From Bacteroidales bacterium (lineage in GTDB: Bacteria > Bacteroidota > Bacteroidia > Bacteroidales > P3): a DNA stretch of 61,817 bases. Shown piece by piece: positions 24,690-33,281 of the stretch. A model generated the notes under the pieces. It was not told the DNA's origin and ran no database searches. It saw nothing but the letters and a program-made list of their open reading frames with translations. The DNA is taken from positions 1 to 61,817 of the forward strand of contig JAFZTV010000107.1 in the NCBI GenBank assembly GCA_017618625.1, given 5' to 3'. A program made the translations under genes and the position numbers. The stretch's first letter is position 1. Each line of letters begins with the position of its first letter.

Positions 24690-25907
24690 TCACTCAAACC
24701 TTATTGTCTTCGCAGGTTCTACCCTTGAAATGTAGGCGGCAGGCAGCAACAACGCGGCTGTGCAGGCTATGATTGTCCCTGCGGCTATGGCTACGAATAT
24801 CCATGGGTTCAAGTCAACGGGCATGTAACCCACCGAGTAGCTTTCGCTGTCAAGTCTCACTATTCGGTAGAAGTGTTGTATTGCGCACAGTGTCACCGCC
24901 AGTGCGGTACCCGCAGCAATACCGATACCGGTTATGCGGATTGATTTGATGATAAATATTCTCCTGACCGATGCGTTAGTGGCGCCTAGGGTTTTAAGTA
25001 CGCCAATCATAGAAGTCTTCTCAAATATCATGATAAGCAACGCCGACACTACCGAAACAATGCACACCATAGCCATCACGCAGATGATGAGCACGATGTT
25101 TGAGTTCAGCAACTCTAGCCAGGAGAAGAGTGTCTGGTTTTCCTCCACTACCGTTGTGACCGTTTTGTCGTAACTCACCGTTTCTCCTACAGCCTGCGCC
25201 GTGGCGTCAAGGTGTTTGAAGTCGTCCACCAGTACCTCGTAGCCGCCAACATCCGATGTGCTCCATCCGTTGAGCTTCTGGATATGACGTATGTCGCCGA
25301 CTACGTAGTGCTCGTCGAATTCAGTCAGGTCGGTGTTGTATATCCCCACTACGGTGAAAGCTCGTGCACGGTATCCTTCGCCCTGCCAGAAATAAGTGCG
25401 CATCTTCGATGCTGTGTCAAGTCCCAGCTTGCGTGCAATGGTCTGAGAGATTATAACCTCGTTCTTTGCCACGCTGTCGCTCATGTCAAACAGCCGTCCG
25501 CGTATGAGGTTCTCCTCGAAAAATGACAGGTCGTAACCCTGTCCTGTGCCCTTCATCACTATGCCGTGAATCTGGTCGTCTGTCTTTACCATGCCGCCTT
25601 TCGAGGCGAAAAACTGCACCTTCTTAACACTGGGCAGTTTTTCCAGTGCCGCCACTTCGTCATCGTCCACGGTGATAGGTGTCTCCTCGTAGATATTGCT
25701 TACATCGTAGTTTTTCACCACTATGTGCGAGCCAAACCCCACCACTTTGTCGCTGATGGCTTTCTGGAACCCTTGCAAAATGCTGACCGACATGGCCATC
25801 ACCAGAACTCCCAGCGCTATGCTGTAGGTGGCGATGCGCACCAACGGAGCAGAAAAACTGCCCCGCTTGTGCGAAAGAAAACGCCCTGCTATAAACCGCT
25901 CAAACAA
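24690..25907 (-). CDS. LolC/LolE-like ABC transporter permease
   Basis: A 405-residue protein with four transmembrane helices (near residues 25-45, 270-295, 315-345 and 365-390), a large periplasmic domain between helices 1 and 2, and an FtsX domain, the layout of LolC/E-type lipoprotein-release permeases. The opening FIAGRFLSHKRGSFSAPLVRIA is typical. It would pull lipoproteins from the inner membrane with a LolD ATPase, which is not encoded here. The start is TTG at 25907, 13 nt after tpiA. Confidence 0.88.
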   Translation of the reverse strand: MFERFIAGRFLSHKRGSFSAPLVRIATYSIALGVLVMAMSVSILQGFQKAISDKVVGFGSHIVVKNYDVSNIYEETPITVDDDEVAALEKLPSVKKVQFFASKGGMVKTDDQIHGIVMKGTGQGYDLSFFEENLIRGRLFDMSDSVAKNEVIISQTIARKLGLDTASKMRTYFWQGEGYRARAFTVVGIYNTDLTEFDEHYVVGDIRHIQKLNGWSTSDVGGYEVLVDDFKHLDATAQAVGETVSYDKTVTTVVEENQTLFSWLELLNSNIVLIICVMAMVCIVSVVSALLIMIFEKTSMIGVLKTLGATNASVRRIFIIKSIRITGIGIAAGTALAVTLCAIQHFYRIVRLDSESYSVGYMPVDLNPWIFVAIAAGTIIACTAALLLPAAYISRVEPAKTIRFE

Positions 25908-25920
25908 GTCCTTTGTCTAT

Positions 25921-26682
25921 TCAAAAACTGAAGGCGATGGCGATAAAGTCCTCTGCTTTCAGGCATGCGCCTCCTATAAGACCTCCGTCAACGTCGGGTT
26001 TTGAGAATATCTCCTTGGCGTTAGACGGCTTGCAGCTTCCGCCGTAGAGTATCGAAATTTCGTCGGCCACCTTCTTGCCATATTTCTCCGCTATAAGGTT
26101 GCGTATGAAGGCGTGAATCTCTTGCGCTTGGTCGGGAGTGGCGGTTTTACCCGTGCCGATGGCCCAAACGGGTTCGTAGGCTATCACCAATTCTTTGAAC
26201 TGCTCGGCGGTCAGGTGGAACAATCCTTCCTCAATCTGCTGCTTCACCACTTCGAACTGTTTGTCGGCCTCACGTTCTTCAAGGCGTTCTCCGCAGCACA
26301 CGATGGGGCGTAATCCGTTTTTCAGCAGTTGGTTCACTTTCTTGGCCACCATGGCGTTGCTTTCGCAGTGATACTGGCGGCGCTCCGAGTGTCCGACGAT
26401 GCAGTATTCCAGCTCTATGGATTTCAGCATCGCTGCCGAAACCTCTCCGGTATAGGCGCCTTTCTCCTCAGTCGAAACATCCTGTGCGCCAACCATGAAG
26501 TAGGAGTCTTTCGAATAGTCGGTTGCCATCTCCAGATACGGGAACGGCGGGCAGATAATTACCTGCGTGTTACGGTCGAGCTCTTTCTCTTCGAGGGCAT
26601 CTACAATGTCGCTTATCAGCTCGTCAGCCTCTTCGAAGGTATTGTTCATTTTCCAGTTGCCTGCTACAATGTGTTTTCTCAT
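25921..26682 (-). CDS. tpiA: Triosephosphate isomerase
   Basis: A 253-residue TIM-barrel glycolytic enzyme that interconverts dihydroxyacetone phosphate and glyceraldehyde 3-phosphate. VAGNWKMN (Lys near residue 11), the catalytic His in IVGHSERRQ, the catalytic Glu in IAYEPVWAIGTG and the ILYGGSCKPSN phosphate loop are all present. Normal length. It probably heads a transcript with the LolE-like and kinase genes. Confidence 0.97.
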   Translation of the reverse strand: MRKHIVAGNWKMNNTFEEADELISDIVDALEEKELDRNTQVIICPPFPYLEMATDYSKDSYFMVGAQDVSTEEKGAYTGEVSAAMLKSIELEYCIVGHSERRQYHCESNAMVAKKVNQLLKNGLRPIVCCGERLEEREADKQFEVVKQQIEEGLFHLTAEQFKELVIAYEPVWAIGTGKTATPDQAQEIHAFIRNLIAEKYGKKVADEISILYGGSCKPSNAKEIFSKPDVDGGLIGGACLKAEDFIAIAFSF

Positions 26683-26697
26683 GATGATATTGTGTTA

Positions 26698-26824
26698 AGG
26701 TGTTGATATGTTTTATGTTGATATGTTGGATGGTTTGAATGTTTAAAAGGTAACTGATGGCTAACTACTGCCCACGTAAAACTTACAGCTTAAAACTAAA
26801 TAACCGCCCTGTGCGGGCACGAAC
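26698..26824. repeat. Mixed short-period spacer between tpiA and the TlpA-like gene
   Basis: Begins with TGTTGATATGTTTTA-type units (reverse of CATATCAA/CATAAAA), continues with CTGATGG CTAACTA CTGCCCA heptads and AAACTAA units, and ends in the motif GCCCTGTGCGGGCACGAAC (26806-26824), which abuts the TlpA-like stop codon. Confidence 0.75.
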
Positions 26825-28315
26825 TTAATCCACAAACCCCGTCGGCGAAGCGTTCTTCTGCCAAAACGACGGCTCACGGTCTTTCTGCTCTGGATGCAAC
26901 CTCTCATATTGTTCAATGAACGGCACCAGTGAGCTTGCGGGAATCGACTTGTTCATGATGATTTGCCTGTCGGCGTTCAGTATTATCATGGTCGGTGCTC
27001 CGTGCACATTGTATGCCTCCTGGTAATCAATGTTCACGTTCGGTCCGCCTACGTTTAGGAAGGGCAGGTTGTGCTTCTTTACGTAGTTCTTCCATTTGTT
27101 CACGTCGGCTTCGTATCCTACGGCAAACACCTCGAACATACGTTTCCCTTCGCTCTCCAGCTTGTTATACACCTCAATCAGTGCCGCCGTTTGCTCCTGG
27201 CAGTGGTGGCAGTCGGGGTCCCAGAACCAAAGTATCACGTATTTCTTCGCCTGTCTGTGCGACGAAATCCTATGCGACTCCATCTGCGTTGTGTCGCTCA
27301 TGATAAGCTCCTGTCCATATGCGCCAATCAGCGATTTCTCGAGAAACCGTGCCTGTTTCTTCTTGTTTTCAATCTCTCCCGCTGTCGCCCATCCGCAACG
27401 TCCTTTCAGGTAGTAGTTTTCCACCAGGTAGCACCAAACATAGTCCCATCCGATATTCTTCGTCGAGCGGTAGTAGCGTGGAGCGATAAAGTCTATAAAG
27501 TAACGCATCATGGCGGTGTCTCCATCCATCTTCTGGAGAGTCATGTCTGCGTAGCGGCATATTGTGTCGGCATCGGCGTGGTACAGCACACCGAAGAAAT
27601 AGTAATTCATCTTGTTGAATAGGTCGGGCGTGTATCTCAGCGAGTGATCCTTCAGGTTGACTCCGTCCCAGTAGTGTGTTCTGTAGTAGATGGGTTTGTT
27701 TTCCACCTCGTCGGGCACCTCTGGTCCGCTGAACTCCTTGACTAATTTGAAGAACAGTTGCTTCTTGTTCTTCTCCAGCGTCGTTTTTTCGTATGCCGTC
27801 ATCCTCTCGCTCAATGCCTCCTGTTCTTTCTTTGCCGCTACTGAATCCGCTCCCTTAACCCGCTCGTTTATCGCCTTAGCCTCTGCCCGAGCCTCGCTTA
27901 TCTTGGCCATATAGGCGTACATCTCCTTGCATGCCTCGCTCCCCGTTACCTTCATGTTCTTGGGTCTGAATGCACTGTCTGCCGTTATGGTGAACTTTTG
28001 GCTGCCATCAATCACGAAATCGGTCAGCCCTACAAACTTGGTCTCTTTCTTCTTTTTGTTCACATCCTTGCGCACGAAGGCATACACTCCACGTTCCCAG
28101 TTCCGTTTCCCCTTAAACACGAACGAACCGTCATCGCGTTGTGTGGTGCTGTCTTTCAGTACAAACTCGTCGCGGTAGTGCTGCCCTATATACAGCACGC
28201 TGTCTTTAAGTTTCTCCGTCTTCAGCGTTATCTCGTAGTTCTGCGCCCATACGCCGTTCACTGCAAACAGAGAGCAGCATAGCACCGCAAAAACCATTAG
28301 GAATTTTCTATGCAT
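26825..28315 (-). CDS. TlpA-like thioredoxin-fold protein with an N-terminal DUF4369-like domain
   Basis: A secreted, probably periplasmic protein of about 496 residues (signal peptide MHRKFLMVFAVLCCSLFAVNGVWAQ). The N-terminal region (YEITLKTEKLKDSVLYIGQHY) looks like DUF4369. A long helical middle follows, and the C-terminal thioredoxin domain has the redox pair in DPDCHHCQEQ (about residues 366-371) and a cis-Pro in VHGAPTMIIL. The CHHC active site suggests a thiol-disulfide oxidoreductase. The ATG at 28315 is chosen because it starts the signal peptide. 11-bp repeats lie about 120 nt upstream of the start. Confidence 0.88.
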   Translation of the reverse strand: MHRKFLMVFAVLCCSLFAVNGVWAQNYEITLKTEKLKDSVLYIGQHYRDEFVLKDSTTQRDDGSFVFKGKRNWERGVYAFVRKDVNKKKKETKFVGLTDFVIDGSQKFTITADSAFRPKNMKVTGSEACKEMYAYMAKISEARAEAKAINERVKGADSVAAKKEQEALSERMTAYEKTTLEKNKKQLFFKLVKEFSGPEVPDEVENKPIYYRTHYWDGVNLKDHSLRYTPDLFNKMNYYFFGVLYHADADTICRYADMTLQKMDGDTAMMRYFIDFIAPRYYRSTKNIGWDYVWCYLVENYYLKGRCGWATAGEIENKKKQARFLEKSLIGAYGQELIMSDTTQMESHRISSHRQAKKYVILWFWDPDCHHCQEQTAALIEVYNKLESEGKRMFEVFAVGYEADVNKWKNYVKKHNLPFLNVGGPNVNIDYQEAYNVHGAPTMIILNADRQIIMNKSIPASSLVPFIEQYERLHPEQKDREPSFWQKNASPTGFVD

Positions 28316-28423
28316 GGCATCTTTTTTATATTCACTATAATTAAACGTATTGTCTGGGCTTTTATTGCCTATTGCAACAACGAATCCGTCCTCCTGTATG
28401 CCTCTGCGTATGGTTTCCATTCA

Positions 28424-28489
28424 TCGGGTACACGGAAAACTCCGTATCAACTCCGTATTAACCCTGTCTTTCGGGTTTCCATAATGGGG
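28424..28489. repeat. 11-bp units upstream of the TlpA-like gene
   Basis: In one register: GAAAACTCCGT (28435-28445), ATCAACTCCGT, ATTAACCCTGT, CTTTCGGGTTT and CCATAATGGGG. On the gene's strand the core reads ACAGGGTTAAT ACGGAGTTGAT ACGGAGTTTTC. It is related to the 18148-18169 units and to the first units of the 40213-40421 array. Confidence 0.75.
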
Positions 28490-28609
28490 TAGGAAGAGGT
28501 TGGGATACAAGGAATACAAAATGGATGGTTTCCGTGTTTTAGGATGTTCGTAAATGTGAATGTCGGAAAGTGTTTGAAAACGGTTAGGCTAACGTTATGC
28601 ACAACTGTT

Positions 28610-29413
28610 TCACAGCAATAGCAACAACATCAGCAATGCGGCCACCAAGGCGCTGCCGGCTATTGATGTGGCCACTTTCCCAAAACTTTGCCAGAAACTT
28701 TTCTTCGGCGCTTTCTTCAGGTCGTTGAGAGGGTAGATGTATGTACCGGTGGCCTCGTTTACATAGTCAAGTGTGTAGTTGAACATCGCTACATCCTTCC
28801 CGTCGCGGCTTTCCATCTCGAAGATGGTGTACCTCCCCAATGTGTCGAATTCCACAAGGTATGCCAAATGGTTGCAAAGCGGCACCTTGCTGCAATATGT
28901 TATATACGCCGCGGGGGCGTTTTGTGACACCATTACAATGATGTCTAGGTCTTCTGTAAGTATGTATTCATACACATTGTCGAATGTGTATGGATGTGTC
29001 TCGTTCCATCTGTAGTTGTCATACAGTTTGAACAACACCTTCTGCTTGTCTCCAGTTATCTCGGTTATCTGTCCGTATATCTCGTCGTCAACGCGTACCA
29101 TTTGATAAACGCTGTCCGACAGCTGTTCCAACACCACATCTGGCAGCAACGGGTCTATAATCCTGAACAGAAGTTGTGCCTCGTCGGTGCTGTCCAGGTC
29201 AATTGCTATCGATGCTGTGTCAATGCCGGTGGTGTCTATCCCCAGTGCAACAGGCGTTTCAGTTAAGCCGCTGTCCATCTCGACAGCGATGGCCGACATG
29301 TCTATTGTTGCGGTGTCCTGTTGCGGTTGATTCCCCGCAGGGTTTTGTCCGTGGGCAATGTTTATGCCCGCCAGAATGCCGAGGATTAAGTATATGGTGT
29401 GGAGTTTTTTCAT
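28610..29413 (-). CDS. Secreted protein of unknown function with a C-terminal membrane anchor
   Basis: A 267-residue protein with signal peptide MKKLHTIYLILGILAGINIAHGQ, an acidic Thr/Asp-rich linker (residues 30-85), a beta-rich middle containing DEIYGQITEITGDKQKVLFKLY, and a hydrophobic C-terminal helix (SIAGSALVAALLMLLLLL). I do not recognise a family. It is transcribed leftward after the RsmI-paralogue spacer and may be co-transcribed with nothing else. The anchor at the extreme end suggests an inner-membrane or surface-tethered protein. Confidence 0.7.
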   Translation of the reverse strand: MKKLHTIYLILGILAGINIAHGQNPAGNQPQQDTATIDMSAIAVEMDSGLTETPVALGIDTTGIDTASIAIDLDSTDEAQLLFRIIDPLLPDVVLEQLSDSVYQMVRVDDEIYGQITEITGDKQKVLFKLYDNYRWNETHPYTFDNVYEYILTEDLDIIVMVSQNAPAAYITYCSKVPLCNHLAYLVEFDTLGRYTIFEMESRDGKDVAMFNYTLDYVNEATGTYIYPLNDLKKAPKKSFWQSFGKVATSIAGSALVAALLMLLLLL

Positions 29414-29475
29414 TGGAGTGACAGAATCGTTGAAAGGTTTATTATTTACTGTTGTGCCAGTTCTCTGACCTGTGC

Positions 29476-30183
29476 CTATCGTCCACCAATCGCAAACACC
29501 GTGTTCCGTTTGTGCAGTTCAGGCATTTTTACTCTCCATTGTGCCGCTGTCTGCGTCTTGATATACTGTGATGGTAGCATTATGTCGCACCCGACACAGA
29601 TTAATGTCTCATCGTGGCATACGATTACAAGGCTTTGCATCAGTTGGTTGTTGCGGTATGGCGCCTCGATGAATATCTGTGTCTGATTTTCCTTGAACGA
29701 CCTCGTTTCAAGTGCTCTGATGGCCTTTTCCCTCTTTGTGCGGTCAATGGGCAGGTATCCTACAAATGCAAAACTCTGCCCGTTCAATCCTGATGCCATA
29801 AGCGTCATCATCAGCGATGACGGCCCGACCAGAGGAACCACCTCTATCCCTTTCTGTTGCGCCATGCGTGTCACCAGGGCACCCGGGTCGGCAATGCATG
29901 GCAAACCTGCCTCGCTCAGCAGTCCGACGTTCTCGCCCTTGGTTACGGAATTTAGATAGTCCCCGATAGTACGTGGGTCGGTGTGCTCGTTCAGCACCAG
30001 GAATTCTGTGTCGTCAATGGCATGGCTGTAGCCTGCGCTTTTTAGGAAACGTCGTGCCGTGCGTATCTCTTCCACGATGAATGTGTGGCAGCTTTCCAGC
30101 AGTTCGCGGTTGCCTGTTGGAAGCGACAGGTCTATGTCGCCACCGATGGTTACGGGGAAAAGGATAAGTTTGCCTTTCGACAT
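29476..30183 (-). CDS. RsmI-like SAM-dependent methyltransferase (tetrapyrrole methylase fold)
   Basis: A 235-residue paralogue of RsmI. It keeps the fold's LFPVTIGG N-terminal strand, VEEIRTARRFLKSAG, LLSEAGLPCIADPGA (the GTP/DPG loop near residue 95) and LVGPSSLMMTLMASGLNGQ, but lacks the RsmI-specific AEDTRTSRKLL wording. Such paralogues are common in Bacteroidota and are annotated only as SAM-dependent methyltransferases. An RNA target is plausible but unproven. It lies downstream of the hbd terminator. Confidence 0.85.
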   Translation of the reverse strand: MSKGKLILFPVTIGGDIDLSLPTGNRELLESCHTFIVEEIRTARRFLKSAGYSHAIDDTEFLVLNEHTDPRTIGDYLNSVTKGENVGLLSEAGLPCIADPGALVTRMAQQKGIEVVPLVGPSSLMMTLMASGLNGQSFAFVGYLPIDRTKREKAIRALETRSFKENQTQIFIEAPYRNNQLMQSLVIVCHDETLICVGCDIMLPSQYIKTQTAAQWRVKMPELHKRNTVFAIGGR

Positions 30184-30202
30184 CGTTTTTCAATTTCTAA
30201 AA

Positions 30203-30246
30203 AACAGCCACTATTGGAGCGGTCAAGCTGCCCCATAGTGGCTGTT
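30203..30246 (-). terminator. Terminator of the crotonase-hbd transcript
   Basis: AACAGCCACTAT (30203-30214) and ATAGTGGCTGTT (30235-30246) form a perfect 12-bp stem. On the minus strand it is followed by a run of T. It lies 18 nt after the hbd stop. Confidence 0.93.
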
Positions 30247-30264
30247 TGCTGATTTCTTAATGAA

Positions 30265-31101
30265 TCAATATTTGTAGAAGCCTTCGCCGCTCTTGCGACC
30301 CAGCAGGCCGGCGCGCACCATTTTGCGCAGCAGCGGGTGAGGACGATATTTAGGATCGCCGAATTCTTTGTACAGAACCTCCATGATGGCCAAGTTCACG
30401 TCGTTTCCGATAAGGTCGGCCAGTGCGAGGGGGCCCATCGGGTGGTTGGCGCCAAGCATCATGCACTTGTCGATGTCTTCTGCCGATGCGATGCCGTCGG
30501 CCAGGATGCCCACTGCCTCGTTAATCATCGGGATGAGGATTCTGTTCACAACAAATCCTGGAGCCTCTTTCACCTCGACGGGCTGTTTTCCGATAGAGGT
30601 TGCAAGGTCAACAATGGTTTTCGTCACTTCGGCGCTGGTCAGCTGTCCTTTGATAACCTCGACCAATGCCATGCGGTCGGCGGGGTTGAAGAAGTGCATA
30701 CCGATGAACTGTGCCGGACGCGAGGTGCAGGCGGCTATCTCGGTGATGCTCAACGACGAGCTGTTGGTGGCGAAGATGGTCTCCGGTTTGCAGATTTTGT
30801 CAAACTCGCCAAACACATCTTTCTTCAGCTGCATCTCCTCCACAGCGGCCTCTATCACGAGGTCTGCATCGGCGAAGGTGGCGTAGTCGGTGGTGGTGGT
30901 GATGTTGGCCAAAAGGGCATCGACGGCTTCCTGGGTCATCTTGCCTTTTTCAACCAATTTGGCGTACGATTTCGAGATTGAGCCCATGGCTTTGTCCAGA
31001 CTTGCCTGGGTGCGGCTCTTCATTACGATGGGCATTTTTGCGGCAAAGGCTTTTACGATGCCTTTTGCCATGGTACCTGTTCCAATTACACAGATTTTCA
31101 T
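30265..31101 (-). CDS. hbd: 3-hydroxybutyryl-CoA dehydrogenase
   Basis: A 278-residue NAD(P)-dependent dehydrogenase that reduces acetoacetyl-CoA to 3-hydroxybutyryl-CoA. The N-terminal dinucleotide site is [13 protein letters not shown] (residues 3-15), the family motif [17 protein letters not shown] is near residue 135 and [14 protein letters not shown] near 185. The size is that of the short-chain butyrate/crotonyl-CoA type. It is downstream of a crotonase gene by 49 nt, so the pair gives two consecutive steps between acetoacetyl-CoA and crotonyl-CoA. Confidence 0.94.
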   Translation of the reverse strand: MKICVIGTGTMAKGIVKAFAAKMPIVMKSRTQASLDKAMGSISKSYAKLVEKGKMTQEAVDALLANITTTTDYATFADADLVIEAAVEEMQLKKDVFGEFDKICKPETIFATNSSSLSITEIAACTSRPAQFIGMHFFNPADRMALVEVIKGQLTSAEVTKTIVDLATSIGKQPVEVKEAPGFVVNRILIPMINEAVGILADGIASAEDIDKCMMLGANHPMGPLALADLIGNDVNLAIMEVLYKEFGDPKYRPHPLLRKMVRAGLLGRKSGEGFYKY

Positions 31102-31150
31102 AGTTTTATTTGTTTTATAGATTGATAATTTTAGTTTCTTGGTTACTTAA

Positions 31151-31927
31151 CTACTGACCCTTGAAAACCACTTCTTCCTTGTTTAGAAATGCGTGCATGC
31201 CGTTCTTTTGGTCGGCGGTTGCGAAGCATTTTCCGAACGTGCGGTTCTCGTATGCTATTGCTTCGTCTGCCCCTAGGTCATACTCTGCCTCGATACATTC
31301 TTTGGCGTATTTCAGGGCTATAGGTGCGTTCGCGCTTATGGTCTTGGCCAGTTTCATCGCCTGCGTCATGAGCTCCGCTTGCTCATACACGGCGTTCACC
31401 AGGCCTATGCGCAGCGCTTCGTCCGATTTGATGGGCTTGCCACTGTATATCATCTGTTTTGCCATACCCATTCCCACGAGTTTTGCCAAACGGTATGTGC
31501 CCGAGAATCCAGGTATGATTCCCAAGCCCACTTCGGGTTGTCCGAAACGGGCGTTGGCCGAGCAGATGCGTATGTCGCATGCCATCGCAATCTCGCATCC
31601 TCCGCCAAGGGCGTATCCGTTCACCGCTGCTATCACAGGTATGGGGAGTTTCTCTATCTTGCGGAATACGTCGGCTCCGCGTTTTCCAAACTCATAGCCT
31701 TCCTGCTCGTTGAGGGTTGACATCTCTGAAATGTCCGCGCCTGCCACAAACGACTTGTCGCCGTCACCGGTTACGATGAGCACTCTTATCGACGGGTCTA
31801 TGTTGTCGAGGAAGTGTCCCAGTTCGTTCAGCAGCGCGCTGTTCAGTGCGTTGAGCGACTTAGGTGCTGACAGTGTCAGTGTGCAGATGTTGTCGCTCAT
31901 TTCGGTCTTCAAGTAGGTGTATTCCAT
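31151..31927 (-). CDS. Enoyl-CoA hydratase/crotonase
   Basis: A crotonase-fold enzyme of 258 residues, probably hydrating crotonyl-CoA. The oxyanion-hole segments FVAGADISEM (near residue 60) and AAVNGYALGGGCEIAMACDIRI (near 95), and the catalytic Glu region FGQPEVGLGIIPGFSGT, are present. The ATG at 31927 (MEYTYLKTEM) is preferred over an in-frame TTG six codons upstream. It is the first gene of the pair with hbd, with a TATCTTTG promoter 38 nt upstream. Confidence 0.93.
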   Translation of the reverse strand: MEYTYLKTEMSDNICTLTLSAPKSLNALNSALLNELGHFLDNIDPSIRVLIVTGDGDKSFVAGADISEMSTLNEQEGYEFGKRGADVFRKIEKLPIPVIAAVNGYALGGGCEIAMACDIRICSANARFGQPEVGLGIIPGFSGTYRLAKLVGMGMAKQMIYSGKPIKSDEALRIGLVNAVYEQAELMTQAMKLAKTISANAPIALKYAKECIEAEYDLGADEAIAYENRTFGKCFATADQKNGMHAFLNKEEVVFKGQ

Positions 31928-31965
31928 ATTCTCTTTTGTTTTCAATGGTTATTTTATTCGGTTTG

Positions 31966-31973
31966 CAAAGATA
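31966..31973 (-). promoter_or_regulatory. TATCTTTG promoter core of crotonase-hbd
   Basis: The minus strand reads TATCTTTG 38 nt upstream of the crotonase ATG. Confidence 0.75.
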
Positions 31974-32002
31974 CCTATTTTTGGCGAAAAGGACAAGATA
32001 AA

Positions 32003-32716
32003 TTAAAGATAAAACTCCTTTGTGACTTTTTTATGCCATTCCGAGCGCTCTCCGTTGCCATCTCGCAATACCTCTCGACATACGCAGGGAGAGGGTAGGG
32101 GAGGCCACTTCCGTATCTCTGTCAGGCTTCGCTTCACTTGGCCGTCGGCTGCGTCGCTCAGGTCAATCCTTCGGTGGCAGTATAGGCTGGCTTGCGCTGC
32201 CGCTTGCACAAGTCTTTCCGTTGCATCAGGTGGCAGGATGACCCAGAAGGAGCCGTTGTCGTCCAGCAGCCTTGTCGCCGCCTGCGTGAGTTCGTCCGTT
32301 GTCAGGTTGTCGTCGTGACGTGCTCGGTTGCGCCTCTCCGATGGACCGTGAAGCGACTTGGTGAAATATGGAGGGTTCGCAACTATCAGGTCGTATCGCC
32401 ATTCGCTATCATAGTTGCGTATGTCGCCGTGTATTGCTACAAGTCTGTTGCTCCACGGCGACTGTTTGAAGTTTTCTGAGGCTTGCCTCGTGCTTGCTTC
32501 GTCGATGTCGATGGCGTCGATTCTTGCTTTTCCGTATCTCTGTGCAAGCATCAACGCAACCACGCCGCATCCTGTTCCTATGTCCAGTATGCGCATCTCG
32601 TCTGGCTCCGAGATTTCTTTCGGTGCTTCTGCCACACTGCCCAGCAATACCGCGTCAGTGCCAACTTTCATCGATGACACGTTGTCCTCTATGCAGAACT
32701 GTTTGAACCTGAACAT
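32003..32716 (-). CDS. trmN6: tRNA1(Val) (adenine37-N6)-methyltransferase
   Basis: A 237-residue N6-adenine methyltransferase with the SAM motif ILDIGTGCGVVALMLAQR near residue 45 and the catalytic NPPYF in IVANPPYFTKS near residue 115, followed by RRNRARHD, all typical of YfiC/TrmN6. Near the C-terminus, about 25 residues (WPPLPSPCVCREVLRDGNGE) separate the RSLTEIR strand from the final HKKVTKEFYL. That stretch is not typical of the family and is encoded by low-complexity DNA (32040-32120), so it looks like an in-frame insertion. Confidence 0.9.
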   Translation of the reverse strand: MFRFKQFCIEDNVSSMKVGTDAVLLGSVAEAPKEISEPDEMRILDIGTGCGVVALMLAQRYGKARIDAIDIDEASTRQASENFKQSPWSNRLVAIHGDIRNYDSEWRYDLIVANPPYFTKSLHGPSERRNRARHDDNLTTDELTQAATRLLDDNGSFWVILPPDATERLVQAAAQASLYCHRRIDLSDAADGQVKRSLTEIRKWPPLPSPCVCREVLRDGNGERSEWHKKVTKEFYL

Positions 32717-32756
32717 TCCGAGTCTTCTTTCTCCGACGCTTGTTTTCTAAATACAA

Positions 32757-32779
32757 AAGGCCACCTTTGGGGCGGCCTT
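32757..32779 (-). terminator. Terminator of the exbB-exbD operon
   Basis: On the minus strand AAGGCCGCC pairs with GGTGGCCTT around loop CCAAA, followed by TTGTATTT. It lies 30 nt after the last exbD stop. Confidence 0.85.
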
Positions 32780-32808
32780 CTGTGTTTATTGCTTTCGCTT
32801 GTTGTATG

Positions 32809-33279
32809 TTATTTGCGTTCGCCTTTGCGGGCGTTGTAGAATATACGGAAGGCACCAGCCTGGCGCAGTTCCTGCTTGATGTCGCTCACAAGACCCATCT
32901 TGACGACCATGTCGGCTTTGATGGCGGTGGTGATATACTGACGGTCTGCAGGTGAGCGGTCGGCGCGCTCCAACTCAACCCACTGAGAGATGTCCGACAC
33001 GTCGGCAATCATGTCGTTGAGCTGGATACGGGGCTCTTTACCGTATTTTGATTGGTACTGGTCCATGGGGACTCCGATGTTGATGTAACTCACAAGGCTC
33101 TTCTTCTCCAGCTTGCTGGTCTCTGTACCCTGAGGCACCTGTATTTTGACATACAGAGAGCTCTCACGCATAGTTGTAATAACCATGAAGAAGAACAACA
33201 GCATGAAGATGATATCCGACATGGATCCCATATTCAGACCCGGAGTCTCCTTTGCTTTCTTTCCTGTAAATCTTGCCAT
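32809..33279 (-). CDS. exbD: ExbD/TolR family protein (second)
   Basis: A 156-residue protein with a short cytoplasmic N-terminus, one transmembrane helix at about residues 20-42 beginning MGSMSDIIFMLLFFFMV (Asp in the helix carries protons in this family) and a periplasmic domain. It energises TonB-dependent transport or similar machinery with an ExbB-type channel. It is the last gene of a four-gene operon, 2 nt after the first exbD. Confidence 0.93.
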   Translation of the reverse strand: MARFTGKKAKETPGLNMGSMSDIIFMLLFFFMVITTMRESSLYVKIQVPQGTETSKLEKKSLVSYINIGVPMDQYQSKYGKEPRIQLNDMIADVSDISQWVELERADRSPADRQYITTAIKADMVVKMGLVSDIKQELRQAGAFRIFYNARKGERK

Positions 33280-33281
33280 GG

